From Melitaea cinxia (taxonomy: Eukaryota > Arthropoda > Insecta > Lepidoptera > Nymphalidae): a DNA stretch of 64,000 bases. The notes below the pieces were generated by a model that saw only the letters and a list, made by a program, of their open reading frames with translations, ran no database searches and had not been told where the DNA came from. The translations under genes and the position numbers were made by a program. Below, one piece after another: positions 11,099-21,587 of this stretch. The stretch is taken from assembly GCF_905220565.1 (NCBI RefSeq), contig NC_059398.1, forward strand, positions 17,443,210-17,507,209, in the 5' to 3' direction. Every line of letters begins with the position of its first letter. Within the stretch, counting starts at the first letter, position 1.

Positions 11099-11430
11099 AC
11101 GAAAAAAGCATCGATACTTTGTGGTATCGAGTACATTTCCATTCGATATCGATACTCTTGTACTCGATATTTTGCATTCGTTACTTTTACTCAATGAGTA
11201 CTTTTCGGCAGGTATTGTATCGAAAGTTTTAAATGGGTAATATTACCCATTTTTTTTTTGGTCAACTGAAATTTGAAAACAGTTGTTCAGTATCTGTACA
11301 ATAATTTGAAGCGACGACCTTTTACTCGATACCTAGGAGTATCGATACTTTTGTTCCGATACGTTTTTTTTCGATACTACTCATAAGTACAGTATCGATA
11401 CTTTGTATTCGATAGGGTGTCCGTACCAGT
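11099..11430. repeat. Cluster of TATCGATA / gtatcgatac palindromes
   Basis: Perfect TATCGATA octamers occur at 11147-11154, 11340-11347 and 11393-11400. Partial copies (tcgatac, gtatcgag, ctcgata) fill the space between. The 12-mer palindrome agtatcgatact occurs twice. TATCGATA is the Drosophila DRE (DREF-binding) consensus. The segment could instead be a decayed satellite or a terminal-repeat-rich transposon. Confidence 0.5.
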
Positions 11431-11899
11431 GACATAACAAAAAAAAAAAAAAAAAACATTTTGGGCTTTCCATTTCAACCGAATCGGGTTTTATGTCAAT
11501 CACGTATTTTTTACGAAAATTAATTATAGAGATACAGGTTCTCAATTTTCACTTTTTTATATGAACGATCAAAGGAAAAAAGGTTCGGAATTGGGTTATT
11601 TTTAATACGTTTGTAATATAATATTTTGACATCTTTTGATCTGACGTTAGCGAAGGTTCTTATTTCTGTGGTCTTTGTATTACCATTAAAAATATACGTA
11701 AAAAGCGAAATAGAAAGGAGGTTTCTATACACACATACGAGTATTTGTTTAATAATTTGTAACCGATCCTAAAAAATATATATTTTAATCTACCTCAATA
11801 AAAAACGTGTATAACTAAAGCCTTCATATCTAAGATTTTATTTTTGTGTTACCCACATTAGGAATTCTAAACATTTTTGAATATCATATCAAAAATTGA

Positions 11900-11972
11900 C
11901 CGCTCCAGCGGGGTTCGAACCCGCGTCTCCGACGTACCGTGTCGGCGCTCTAGCCAATTAAGCTATGGAACG
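11900..11972 (-). tRNA. tRNA-like cloverleaf in SINE-T, copy 1 (probably not a functional tRNA)
   Basis: A full 73-nt cloverleaf folds on the minus strand. The acceptor is CGTTCCA/TGGAGCG with one G-T pair, the D stem is GCTT/GAGC, and the anticodon stem is CCGAC/GTCGG. The T arm is GCGGG-TTCGAAC-CCCGC. The anticodon loop reads ACGGTAC: GGT (threonine) with C instead of U at position 33. The odd loop and location inside a repeated retroposon argue for a SINE promoter rather than a translating tRNA. Confidence 0.5.
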
Positions 11973-12208
11973 ATACACCCGCTCGAGCGAAATTTTCGAT
12001 ATGATAATTTTAAATTACGGTTTAAGCGAACCGTGGCGCCGTCTATAGTGAGCTCTTTACAGAAACCCGTAACTATTCAAAGTTTCATATTACAATGAAA
12101 ATCTTTGACAGGAGACGACACCGTGCTATTTTTAATATCTAAGATTTTATTTTTGTGTTACCCACATTAGGAATTCTAAACATTTTTGAATATCATATCA
12201 AAAATTGA

Positions 12209-12281
12209 CCGCTCCAGCGGGGTTCGAACCCGCGTCTCCGACGTACCGTGTCGGCGCTCTAGCCAATTAAGCTATGGAACC
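12209..12281 (-). tRNA. tRNA-like cloverleaf in SINE-T, copy 2 (probably not functional)
   Basis: Same as the copy at 11900-11972, except that the first acceptor base is G instead of C. This breaks the terminal acceptor pair. Confidence 0.4.
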
Positions 12282-12744
12282 ATACACCCGCTCGAGCGAA
12301 ATTTTCGATATGATAATTTTAAATTACGGTTTAAGCGAACCGTGGCGCCGTCTATAGCCTTCATTTTCCTGTCTAACTCACAACTAAAGTACTTTTTTTT
12401 TTCATTTTCTGATGCTAGGAAAACATATTCTTTGCATGAATTTTTCTCAAGAAGTGTGACAGTTATATATAAAGGACGTAGAGGATTTAAGCGTTATAAT
12501 ATTTTAAGGATGCTTTCACGTCATAAATATTGAGATAGGAGCCCGCATTTTAATAAAAAGATATCAATAAAGATGATTCTCCGCTACTAAATATTAATGC
12601 TGTGATATGAGGAAAGACGTATATTATAAAGAAAAATATGTTAGAAGCAGTCTTAATCTGTCTTCTACTACATACAATACATCTTATTTTTACCAAGGTT
12701 GCTATTTTTTTTTTCATGGTATTATTGCTTCGACTACACGTTGG

Positions 12745-12920
12745 TTTAGCGACGACACTAACTATTGCGTTTTGGATCGCGTGTTCGTTCAGCGCTCATA
12801 CCAAAAATTTGTATTGGTCATACGTATGCTTGTGGGATGCTGGATTTTTGTGCTTGTGTGTTGTGTGTTCCGGTTTCCCCCGACATGCGAGAAAATTCTA
12901 CTGGGGCCGTCGAGAATCTA
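12745..12920 (+). mobile_element. SINE-N copy, degenerate
   Basis: Head type 1 ('gcgttttggatcgcgtg' in decayed form), body 'tttgtgcttgtgtgttg' and 'gagaaaattctactggggc'. It lacks the SINE-M tail. The same body occurs at 24757, 26060 and 31597. Three overlapping ORFs of 69-120 codons here are by-products. Confidence 0.6.
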
Positions 12921-13433
12921 GCACTTTCCTTATTATTATTTTTTACTTTTTTCACACTGTACCAAAACGCTTAACATGTTATCTTTGCAGAAAATACTGA
13001 CTTTACCAATATCGGAACTAATGTCGCATTTATAATTTAATTATTCAAAAAATTTTTCCAAAAACCACACACGTAAAATATTCACTATTGGAACAGTTTT
13101 AAAGGTAAACATTGTTTTTAAAGTTTAATAAAGCTGTGTATCGGTTTCGTTGTTGAGTTTCAGCTTTTGAACGCGGTTTTATTCGTGAATAGTTGTTAAC
13201 TTTTGACTCTGAGGTTTGTTCTTGTAGATATGAAACTAACTCCCGAAATATTACTGAAACTCCTGAATTCCTTCTTTGATTCCTTGTTGTATTGTGTTCT
13301 TTTGTTTATATTTTAGTTTTGTTAATAATTATATTTTTATTGTTAACAGTGTTTTGTTATTTTTATATTACAATACTAAACCCAGTATACTATATAAACT
13401 AGTTACACTTACAAAAATATTAAATACTAACTT

Positions 13434-13605
13434 TTACGCGCGGCTTCGGCTCGAATTTTTTTCAAATAAAAAGTATCACATGTTACTTCTAATACATCCA
13501 ACAATATGTGCACAAAGTTTCATGATGATCCGTTATGTAGTTTTCGCGTGAAAGCGTAACAAACAAACTAACATTCACATTTATAATATTATAATATTAG
13601 TAGGG
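13434..13605 (+). repeat. Dispersed repeat ending 'ataatattagtaggga'
   Basis: Starts 'acgcgcggcttcggctcg'. It contains 'aaagtttcatgatgatccg' and 'cgcgtgaaagcgtaaca', and ends in 'ttataatattagtaggg'. This is a common insect repeat tail with no ORF. Confidence 0.5.
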
Positions 13606-14484
13606 ATTTGATAAGTTGTTATATGTATGGTAACGCATTTTGTAAAAATTTGACATTAATTTTTTTTTTTTTTTGTGAGAAGACATTTATAAAATAACGT
13701 ATTTGCTACTTTTATTTAATTATCTATAATTATAAAGAAAAAAAATATTATTTATATATTTTCAGACATTGAGAATAAATACGAACACAACACAAAAGGA
13801 CAAGACTTTTTCACAGATATTGCTAATTTTGTTAAGTGTTCGTGGTTCCCATAGTTAGCACCACATTAAATTCCCTATCTTTTGTAGAAACCTCTCCTTT
13901 TCCTCTACCTTTCTCTATAACATTTTTCATTGTGAGGCAGTAATTCATATTAAATTATCTAACATACCAATCCAAGTTTAGATTTTTATAGAATTTCGTC
14001 AGTAATTTAGAAATTCATCCCGTAATTTAATACAGCCTATGTAATAACCTTAATATTCATTTAGTAATTTGTTTTTCAACAAAAAAATGTAACTTTTTAA
14101 TTACATTACATTAAGTAAATTGAATATACGTGTGATGAATTCACTGAACTGACACCCAACGGCCTATCGCAATTATGACCTCATTACTTTGTGACCCAAA
14201 AATATCAGGTCGGTGACTATTTTTTTTGTAAATGGGAATAGCATTGCGTTTAAGAGAAGTAAATTTGTCATGATCTCTGAAATAAGACTAACAGGTATAT
14301 ATTTTAATCTACGTTTATACAGAAATTTCAATAAGGATATTAGTTCGTTAGTTGGTAGTAGTCTGGGAAATAATATAGAGTGATGATGCATGATCTGGAT
14401 GGTGCCAACTCAAAAAAAAAAAAAAAAAATTACAACTTTTTTCTCTTAACTAACTCAGTGTAAGTGTCAGTATATCAATAAGCA
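13606..14484. other. Intronic DNA, no feature seen
   Basis: AT-rich, with homopolymer runs (for example A17 at 14413-14429). No repeat or exon recognised. Confidence 0.45.
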
Positions 14485-14645
14485 TGTCCTGGAGACCGCG
14501 TGTAGGCAAACGCAGTATGTTCTCCTACCAGCTGGACCGACGATATAAGTAAGATAGCCGACGAAGGTGGATGAGGGTTGCGGAAAACTGGAATGTTTGA
14601 CGCGTACTTGAGGAGGCCTATGTCCCGCAGTGGACTGCCATAGGA
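14485..14645 (+). pseudogene. RTE-type LINE ORF end and 3' end, fragment
   Basis: 'Ctggagaccgcgtgtagg' translates to WRPRVGKRS and leads to a decayed 'LDRRYK', the C-terminal signature of lepidopteran RTE-like ORFs. It is followed by 'aggaggcctatgtcccgcag' and 'tggactgccatagg', the 3' motif shared with copies at 29911, 35571, 58955 and 60320. It is strongly truncated. Confidence 0.6.
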
Positions 14646-14972
14646 AGTGTCTTCACTCATTGCCAAAAATGCAACGATTGCTTCATTTGAAAAAAAATAT
14701 CACATGGTTTAAGTAGCTGGTGATTTTTTTTTTAATAATAAGTAGAGGCCTATGAAAGCGAGTACTTTTATTTAATAAAATTTATCTCAAATTATTGAGA
14801 TCTAAGCTGAATACGCCCAAAGTGACATCGACTGATACGACGATGTGCTAAAAAAGCAGTGTACAAAAAAAAATCAAATCTTCCTTCATTATTTAGAAAA
14901 TATCTACGTATTCCTCTCGAATCTAAACCAATTCAATTATAGAAACTTACATCCATACAAAACATTCACCGA

Positions 14973-15428
14973 ATGGAAGCGGTTAAAATTCGAAATTTAA
15001 AATCAGTTGCAACAATTTCATATTCGCTCGTGCATCCGATTAAATTTTCCGTCGAAATATGCTTTCCCCAAATGCATTTGACAGACCGTCACCAAGATGG
15101 CGTCCATACGCTCCAGTTGTACGACACAACGGTACAAGTAATAAACCTGCCTGTTCCGAATCGTACATCACGCTCTGATAAGTATTATCATTTGAATCAC
15201 AACGGATTTGCGACTTTGACTTTGATTCGCGTTGGGTTCCAAATGGCATCTGATATAAATGTACGAAAATTTATTACAAATATATACGTCAAATATGAAA
15301 AAAAAAAACATCTTTATGAAATCTTAAATGTAACAAGTTTTTTGGAGGACGAGAGTCCTACCGTGACCATGGTTGCTGTAAAGTATCCGAAACGTCGGGC
15401 ATTTAAAAAACTTAATAAACTGCGATGA
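14973..15428 (+). CDS. Unidentified 151-aa ORF
   Basis: Apart from the retrotransposon polyprotein this is the longest ORF in the window, starting at ATG 14973 and ending at TGA. I recognise no domain. The N-terminus is MEAVKIRNLKSVATIS, the middle has an 'NLPVPNRTSRSDKYYHLNH' stretch, and the C-terminus is very basic (KYPKRRAFKKLNKLR). There is no signal peptide or membrane segment. GC is higher in the first 280 bp than around it. A 69-codon ORF runs antisense over part of it. No repeat of this window overlaps it. It could be a nested gene, a fossil transposon ORF or chance. Neither a polyadenylation signal nor a promoter is convincing. Confidence 0.25.
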   Translation: MEAVKIRNLKSVATISYSLVHPIKFSVEICFPQMHLTDRHQDGVHTLQLYDTTVQVINLPVPNRTSRSDKYYHLNHNGFATLTLIRVGFQMASDINVRKFITNIYVKYEKKKHLYEILNVTSFLEDESPTVTMVAVKYPKRRAFKKLNKLR

Positions 15429-17337
15429 AATTCGAAAAAGTTGTTTCATTGCAATGAGTGAAATTTGTGTAAATATAAAAAAAACCCCTTTATTGATTTT
15501 AAATTTTTTTTACAATTATTTGTATACACATTTAGTTAGCAACGGTGGTAAATGAAATCTCTTCCAATTTATATTGATAGTGAGAGCTAAGACCATAGAT
15601 TATACACTTATATACTGGTAGTTAAGATTAAAAACAGCTTAAGAAAAAACTTAATAACTGGAACTAAATTTATAACTGCTTTAACTTATAATTTACTTTT
15701 GACGTGACAACGTCTAATAAATCACGAATAAATAAAATATTTAAATAAATCTTTTGGAAGAATATCGTATCTTTTTGAATATGAGAGTATTTTTAAAGCT
15801 AGTATTCGTAAAATTTTTCAGAGTAAAATTCCATATTTTCAAATTTAAACATCGTAATATAGTTGCCTGAAATGTTACAAAATTTGGTAAACTTAAAGTT
15901 TGCGTAAGTTTAGACAGTTAGGCTGGTATTAACTTTCATAATGCCACAGATGTCAAAGAGACAAAACAGGCTTAAACTATTGTTATTAATCTGAAATACC
16001 TATCTAAACTTGAGCCTGAAAAAGTTAAACCGTATGTCTCTGGCCACTAAGACCCTTTCTTGAAAAAAAAAGGATTTAATTTTTAATAATTTAGCCATAG
16101 ATAATTAGTTATAAACATAAGTGTTCACAGACAATTTAAGAAAACAAAAAACGCGGAATCGCAGAAATGGAAAAGGAAAAAATAAGTGAACTTTATATTT
16201 TTTCAATAATAAGAATTCAGAAATAATCCATTTTAAATCACTGCTGTGTGAGTCCAAATACGGTCCGTACGGTGTTGGATTAAGAGATAAAAGCAGAAAC
16301 CGGGGTGAATGAAAACAAATATATTTTAGCGTATTTTTTAAGCATTACCTAAAATGTTGGGAACACTTTATCTTTTTTTAGGATCTGTGTGACGGTAATT
16401 TTAACATACATTTTACTGTTTCGAAATGTTTCGTAAAAAAGACGGCCTCGAGTGGCCCTTGAGGGTAATTTTCAAATGGTGTTACTTTTAATAAAAATTC
16501 TATCTCTATTGAGATGTGTGGTTTGGACGTCTGTTAGCTTTAAAAAATAAAAAGACAATTATTTTACACGTAAAACCTCAAAACTATATTTAAAAAAAGG
16601 GTTTCTTTCTTGATAGAACAAGCGTGCGTCACATAACTTCTATATTTCGCATATCGGAACCGATTAGGAATATTTCGAGATTACTCGACGATCTGAAATA
16701 TGGGTTATTTTTCAGATTACACTATAACTAAAATTAACATTAAAAAAAAAAAGTGTGGCGTACCCCCGTAATATATATAAATTTTATAAACTTTTTATTA
16801 TTTTATTTTTATATCAAATTTCTTTTTATTTTTATAATAATACTTTTTTGATAGAAAATATAAATGAGTATCAATTTTAAGGATATTTTATTATATTTCC
16901 AATATAAAACTAAAAACGTTTTTAAGCAATTCATGTTTCATTTTAAGTTTTTTGTCATTGTCACGTTCATTTGGACAGAGATGAGTTTATTATGAAAAAA
17001 TCGGCAAAAACATTTCTACAGCGATGACATGTCACTTACCGTTTCACGGATTGTCATGCTCTGTATATGTAATTCAAAATATTTTTAATCTATATTACAA
17101 AATCAAAAAAAGAACAACTTAATGGTTTTTAAGTTGTTTTAAACTAGATGATATTGACATTTACACTACTGATATAACCTACTATAAATGAAGTTTATAT
17201 CTATGCTCATATAACGAGTATATATGAAAAAAAAAACGGATATTATAAACTGGAAATATTTGATTTTTTGTATGTAATGTGTATTTACTCAAAAACTACA
17301 AGCAACGTGTTAATGTTTTTACCAGGAGTCGTATGCA
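15429..17337. other. Intronic AT-rich DNA, no supported feature
   Basis: No repeat of the window's families. A 21-nt segment at 17040-17060 (minus) is bounded by good splice signals but would put a stop into the host frame; it is listed among the rejected items. Confidence 0.45.
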
Positions 17338-17665
17338 TTCAGCTTGTAACATCCCACTACTGGGCATAGTCCTCTTTCGCCATATAGGAGAAGGATTAGC
17401 ATTTAATCCACCACGCTGCTCCACTGCGGGTTAGCGGATATTTTGCTTACTTTGAGAAGCGATTCTTATCAGATATTTAGGATAACAACTGGGACCGACT
17501 TAACGTGCTTTTCGAGGTACGATTGGGAGACCCGCAAAGGACAGGCATTCAAACGGAAAAGAAATATTTTTACAAGTATAAATATCCGTCCTGAGCGAGA
17601 ATCGAACCCCCAAACCGTCGGTGTTTTAGGCAACTACTCGCAACAGTACACCGGGGCCGTTACCA
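17338..17665 (-). mobile_element. SINE-M, head type 2, minus strand
   Basis: The tail at left reads 'tgtaacatcccactactggg' and 'accacgctgctccactgcgg'. The body holds 'aacaactgggaccgac'. The head at right has a minus-strand B box 'ggttcgattctcgc'. It is about 330 bp and moderately diverged. Confidence 0.8.
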
Positions 17666-18757
17666 GGTGTATTATTACGTTATTACGGAGATAAATAAGC
17701 TTTATTTTAAGGAGAAAACACGGAGTCAAAATCAAAAAAAATAAAATAAAATTAAGGTACTTCATACAACACCACTTATCTGTTGCGGTTCCTGTACCAC
17801 TCTGGTTAGCGATCACACAAAATTGAATAAGCGGTTACGTTATGCATCCATTTAAAATCACTGTTATGTTAAATTACTCTATTAATATAATTGACTGATT
17901 CAATAGAATAAATTAAATATAATTTAATTATATGTCGACGTCCTAATGGCGGTGCAAGCCGTTTGAAATGTCGTTGTAAGCGTCAGGTTCTTCTTTATAT
18001 GTGTACGTATTAATATAGACCAGTTTGTCTTTATTACACGCTGTCCGTTATTAAACTTTTTTGTTAGTACTTTGTATGCAAGCCGTAGCTGGTAAGTTTT
18101 GTAATACATTTTTATCACTCAATCATACTGTTTTATTTTATCAGCACAATTTATTATTTGATATTTATTTAATTATACAATTTTTTTAGACTGTTTGATA
18201 CCAAGCAAAGCTTGCTTTTTATTCAAAATAAACCTAATGAAAAAGGAAAAGCTAGCTAGCTAAACTAGCTACTAAATAATTTACTAAAAGATCTTAATGT
18301 ACTTACGTATGTACATTACATAAAAAAATGATAACTACAAACTGAACAACACAACAACTTACAATAAACTACAAATACGAACAAACTACAAATACGAATA
18401 CCAAAATCAACGCATAAATAGCAACCGAAAACAGCGCGTTGTTCCATCAGTCTGATGGTACCTTATGAACCAGTCTCGGATGATTCAATTAAGCCGTCAT
18501 CCAATTCCATTAAAGTTTGAAAGCGTATTCATGGAAAGTAAATCTTTTGTAATGCGCCACCCGTCGCTACGTGACTAATTATGTGTCATCTCGATTGAAA
18601 CGTATCATAGATTAATATGTCTGGGTAATTTTCGGTTACAGCGCTAAGAGGAATTTCGAGGAAATCGCGAGTAGCCTTATCCGATCGTGAAGGTCTTCGT
18701 GATTGAAGAATTGTCTAGTAACGAATGGATTTTTAACGGTTGACGGTTTTAATTTAA
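17666..18757. other. Intronic DNA, no feature seen
   Basis: AT-rich. Short palindromic 'gctagctagctaaactagct' around 18251-18270; otherwise nothing. Confidence 0.4.
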
Positions 18758-18825
18758 CTAGGTTGACAAACAAGCATACGGCTCACATAATGGTAAGCGA
18801 TTGCCGAAGCTTATAGACACCGATT
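18758..18825 (-). repeat. Retroposon P copy 4, 3'-end fragment
   Basis: Minus-strand fragment with 'ctaggttgacaaacaagc' and 'ggtaagcgattgccg'. Only the last ~65 bp of the element remain. Confidence 0.65.
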
Positions 18826-19179
18826 ATTTTTAACACGTATTTGTAATTCTTATGTGAAAGTTACATCTTCGAGATTCCATATTTGATTCGAATTTGTCGT
18901 TAAAAAAAATAATAATTAAAAATTATCTGCCATCTAATATAGAATGCGTTATTCAGAAAAAAAATTGTGTGGAACATGTGAAGTGTTTATTATTTAAAAA
19001 CAAAAATAAAAACAAAAAAGTAAACGAAAAAGTTAATAATAACATTAATCCGCTAGGCACGCATGTATGTATCGAATAACGTGTTATGTAAAATTTGGTT
19101 ACAGAGTTCATTTGAAACACCTTAACCCGTACAGCTTAGGAAGGTTATTATAATCTTGGTATATCTATATTTAATAATA

Positions 19180-19412
19180 CTAGTGGTCACCCAGAGGTCG
19201 AAATTTGATCATAATCAAAAATTTAAAATAAAGAAAACCAAAAAATTATGAAAATAAAGAACCTTTTTCTCAATTTGACTTATAGACTTTGACAATTAAC
19301 AAAAAGTATATTATGCGTGTGTGTGTCAAATACATAGTAGTGTGTGTAATGTTTTTTTTTTTTATTTAAAAAATATAAGCATTTTGCACTCCTTCTCTAT
19401 ATAAACTGTTAG
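19180..19412 (+). repeat. Repeat Y copy 1, truncated
   Basis: 'tagtggtcacccagaggtcg', 'aataaagaacc', 'atgcgtgtgtgtgtcaaata' and 'actccttctctatataaact' are shared with 32588-32951 and 35165-35526. The last ~120 bp of the family are missing. Confidence 0.7.
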
Positions 19413-19741
19413 GCCACAGGATCTACCATTATTTATTATTATCTGTATGACGTTTATATTGTATGTAATTTCACCTTAAATGCTATATATGTAGGAAGGT
19501 GAAATTGCTGGTTAAGGATTAGACTTAATACTCGTAACTTTACATACCAAGATTTCTCGCTTATATTTTTACTTGTAACAATATCTAAAAACCTAACTAT
19601 ATTTTAGACTCAGTGTCTGATATCGGTTTATCTTACTTCTTAAATGTGCAAGTATTTATTGATGATGTTATTATTACACAAAAAAAAAACTACCATCCAG
19701 ATTGAAAAAATAGTACGTCATAGCTGACACTTTTTATTACA

Positions 19742-19808
19742 TTGGCGGGCAAACGAACCACAAGGCCACCTGATGTTAAATGGTCATCGTCGCACATGGA
19801 CATGTCTG
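19742..19808 (-). repeat. Fragment of a P-related repeat
   Basis: 'Ggcgggcaaacgaacc' and 'cacctgatgttaaatggtca' resemble the 3' end of retroposon P but are diverged. It is probably a sister family, adjacent to P copy 5. Confidence 0.4.
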
Positions 19809-20171
19809 ATTTTTTATGTATAGCTTGGTCGGCAAACAAGTGTACGTCTCACCTGATGGCAAGCGATTACCATAGCTTATCCCTTAATTAGGCGCATTAA
19901 GAAAATCACACAATTAGTCGCATGGGGTCTCGAGTGACCCCAAAAACAAGATTGAAAAAGGAGTGTATGAAATAAATAAAACAATGATCGGGTTATATAA
20001 AATATTAGTTTTCTTTATTATCTTTAACTTTAATAAACACAAATATAGCTCTGACTTAAAATTTAAACAAAAAATGACAAACTTCTAACTACTCCTAAAA
20101 CTACATAATTTTTGACTTAGCCGATACGCTTATTTAAAAAAATAATAATAAGTCTTATTAGCCGATTATTT

Positions 20172-20375
20172 TTATCTGCAATCGACGCAGTATACTCTAA
20201 AGTGTTGTTGAGAAACAAATTTACAACACTTATGACATTTGGTTGGCACTTTTTTGTCGTTCTTCCTAGGATACAATGAGCAACGTCCGCGCTTAGATAT
20301 TGACTGATGCACCGTCTTTTTCATATCATGTGCTTCACGGAGCCATTTTTTTGTTGACGCAGGGACAGAAAGCTG
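20172..20375 (-). pseudogene. piggyBac-like transposase, C-terminal cysteine-rich domain remnant
   Basis: Sixty-seven open codons from just after a TAG (20376-20378) to TAA (20172-20174). The segment includes KKWLREAHDMKKTV, then RGRCSLYPRKNDKK, then KCHKCCKFVSQQH and a final YCVDCR. This matches the RING-like cysteine-rich end of piggyBac transposases, which binds the element's ends. Compared with the expected 'CxxCPRK' and 'FVCxxH', two zinc ligands are changed (C to Y and C to S). The upstream stop and the missing catalytic core show it is dead. The N-terminal remnant lies 210 bp further along the same strand. Confidence 0.75.
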
Positions 20376-20584
20376 CTAATACGATGCTTTTTGTGACTTT
20401 CTATAAGTACTGCTGCCAATTAAAAAAAAAACTGTCTTGTATTTGTAATATTCTTATTAGCATTCGATCTGAGTATGATAAATGCGTTGATGCCAGATAA
20501 CTTTAGAAGATGACAAAATATAGCCAGATTTCTACTTCTCTTCCAAAATTATAACTAGTGCAAAGTTGTTCATTGCAATCGACA

Positions 20585-20776
20585 TCACTTTTGCCACCGA
20601 TGATTCAGATGATATAACTTGACTATCTGCGAACTCTTCAATTTTACTACCAGAATCATATGGGAACTATTCACAGCGTTGCCGTTTACTAATTTGTCTT
20701 CCGAAGCAGAACTAGCAACATCTTGCTCATCGTCGGCCACCTCCAGCCATTCCAATAACTGCCTATTATTAGCCAC
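20585..20776 (-). pseudogene. piggyBac-like transposase, N-terminal remnant
   Basis: Sixty-three codons beginning NNRQLLEWLEVADDEQD with an acidic-serine stretch 'SSASEDK', typical of the start of piggyBac transposases. The first codon is GTG directly after an in-frame TAA, so the original ATG appears to be lost by a single change. After about 30 residues the translation no longer looks like the family. Position, strand and placement inside the inverted repeats support the assignment more than the sequence does. Confidence 0.45.
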
Positions 20777-21387
20777 TTAAAAAATCAATAAACTGAAAAT
20801 ATAAGAAAAAGTCTGTGCAAATAAACACAAAAATAGGTAAATTAAATAGCCGGTATATAAATACATATATACTAATATAAAAAATTACCAATTTACGAAT
20901 ATAAACGAAGTAAAAGCATAAAAATAAAAACTTACTTCCGCAAAAAAAAAATCACGTAAGTGGTCGCATGGGGTCAGCGCTCTAGAGAAAAGCGACCAGT
21001 GCATATGCGTAGATGTTCTGGAAGCGACTGATTTGCGTCCCCTGAGGGAAGTTAGGAAGCTAGAGTGAGCGTGGGCGCGCTCAAATCTCTCAAAGATATA
21101 TATTTTTCAATTTGAAATGGCCGTGACCCCATGCGCCTAATTAAGGGTTATTAGACTTACCCTTCCCCCAATCTCCTCCAGGAACTCTGATCACATTACG
21201 CATCAACATAAAGACAACACTGCTAGAAAGTTGTATTATATTTATGATATTCTATAAGGTCGAGGTACTTCCCCAGGTAGGCTGCTCCAGTTTTTGAGCT
21301 GGATATTTCCTGCTGCGCCCTTAGTTAAAATCAATTTTAATACTTTAGGTTAAATAATGTCGTCAGATTACTAATCCTACAAATCTT

Positions 21388-21587
21388 CACTACATAGTAT
21401 AAAACAAAGTCGCTTTCTCTGTATCTATGTATGCTTAAATCTTTAAAACTATGCAACGGATTTTAATGCGGTTTTTTTAATAGATAGAGTGATTAAAGAG
21501 TAAGGTTTATATGTATAATAAATGCATAATATAATAGAGGAACATTGATAGTTTTTGCTACCGTGCGAAGCCGGGGCGTAACTATCG
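21388..21587 (+). repeat. Dispersed repeat 'tagtataaaacaaagtcgc'
   Basis: Begins 'catagtataaaacaaagtcg', includes 'caacggattttaatgcggtt', and ends 'accgtgcgaagccggggcg'. It is a widespread lepidopteran repeat. The first ~60 bp recur at 25496-25555. Confidence 0.6.

Larger units (their letters stand above)
11819..12364 (-). mobile_element. SINE-T dimer flanked by 9-bp target duplication
   Basis: Two near-identical 220-bp blocks (about 11828-12047 and 12137-12356) repeat at a 309-bp interval on the minus strand. Each holds a tRNA-like cloverleaf and ends 'acacaaaaataaaatctt'. The direct repeat agccttcat lies at 11819-11827 and 12356-12364. The downstream monomer (in sense) has an extra 90-nt leader that the upstream monomer lacks. 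This fits one insertion of a dimeric transcript whose first unit is 5'-truncated. Confidence 0.75.
19881..21147 (-). mobile_element. piggyBac-like element, internally deleted, 1267 bp
   Basis: Perfect 17-bp terminal inverted repeats: cccttaattaggcgcat at 19881-19897 and its reverse complement at 21131-21147. They are flanked by TTAT on both sides (19877-19880 and 21148-21151). Subterminal copies of 'gtcgcatggggtc' lie near 19917 and 20963, and its inverse is inside the right end. The minus strand encodes separated N- and C-terminal remnants of a transposase; the DDD catalytic core is missing. piggyBac normally targets TTAA, so the TTAT duplication is unusual. It could be moved only in trans. 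Confidence 0.8.
19817..21330 (-). repeat. Retroposon P copy 5, split by a piggyBac-like insertion
   Basis: The 3' part lies at 19817-19880 ('ttggtcggcaaacaag' to 'gcttat'). The 5' part continues at 21152-21330 ('tagactta' to 'gctgcgcccttagtt'). The intact copies show 'gcttatagacacc' at this point, which gives the pre-insertion sequence. The interruption is the transposon at 19881-21147. Confidence 0.75.

Noticed and set aside
12186..12533. 115-codon plus-strand ORF
   Set aside because: It is the antisense of the tRNA-like part of SINE-T; the same peptide start appears at 11877 because the unit is duplicated.
12638..13000. 120-codon plus-strand ORF with hydrophobic stretches
   Set aside because: It covers a degenerate SINE-N and T-rich DNA; two other frames are open over the same SINE.
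17040..17060. 21-nt minus-strand candidate microexon with acceptor CAG and donor GTAAGT
   Set aside because: In the phase required by the host chain it contains a TGA stop; only phase 0 is open, which fits neither neighbour. It could be a decoy or a stop-introducing exon, but the sequence does not support inclusion.
19884..21144. Alternative reading of the piggyBac borders with TTAA as target (ttaa inside cccttaatt)
   Set aside because: The CCC/GGG outside would then be host sequence, but the interrupted retroposon has no CCC there in other copies. The 17-bp inverted repeat including CCC is the better border.
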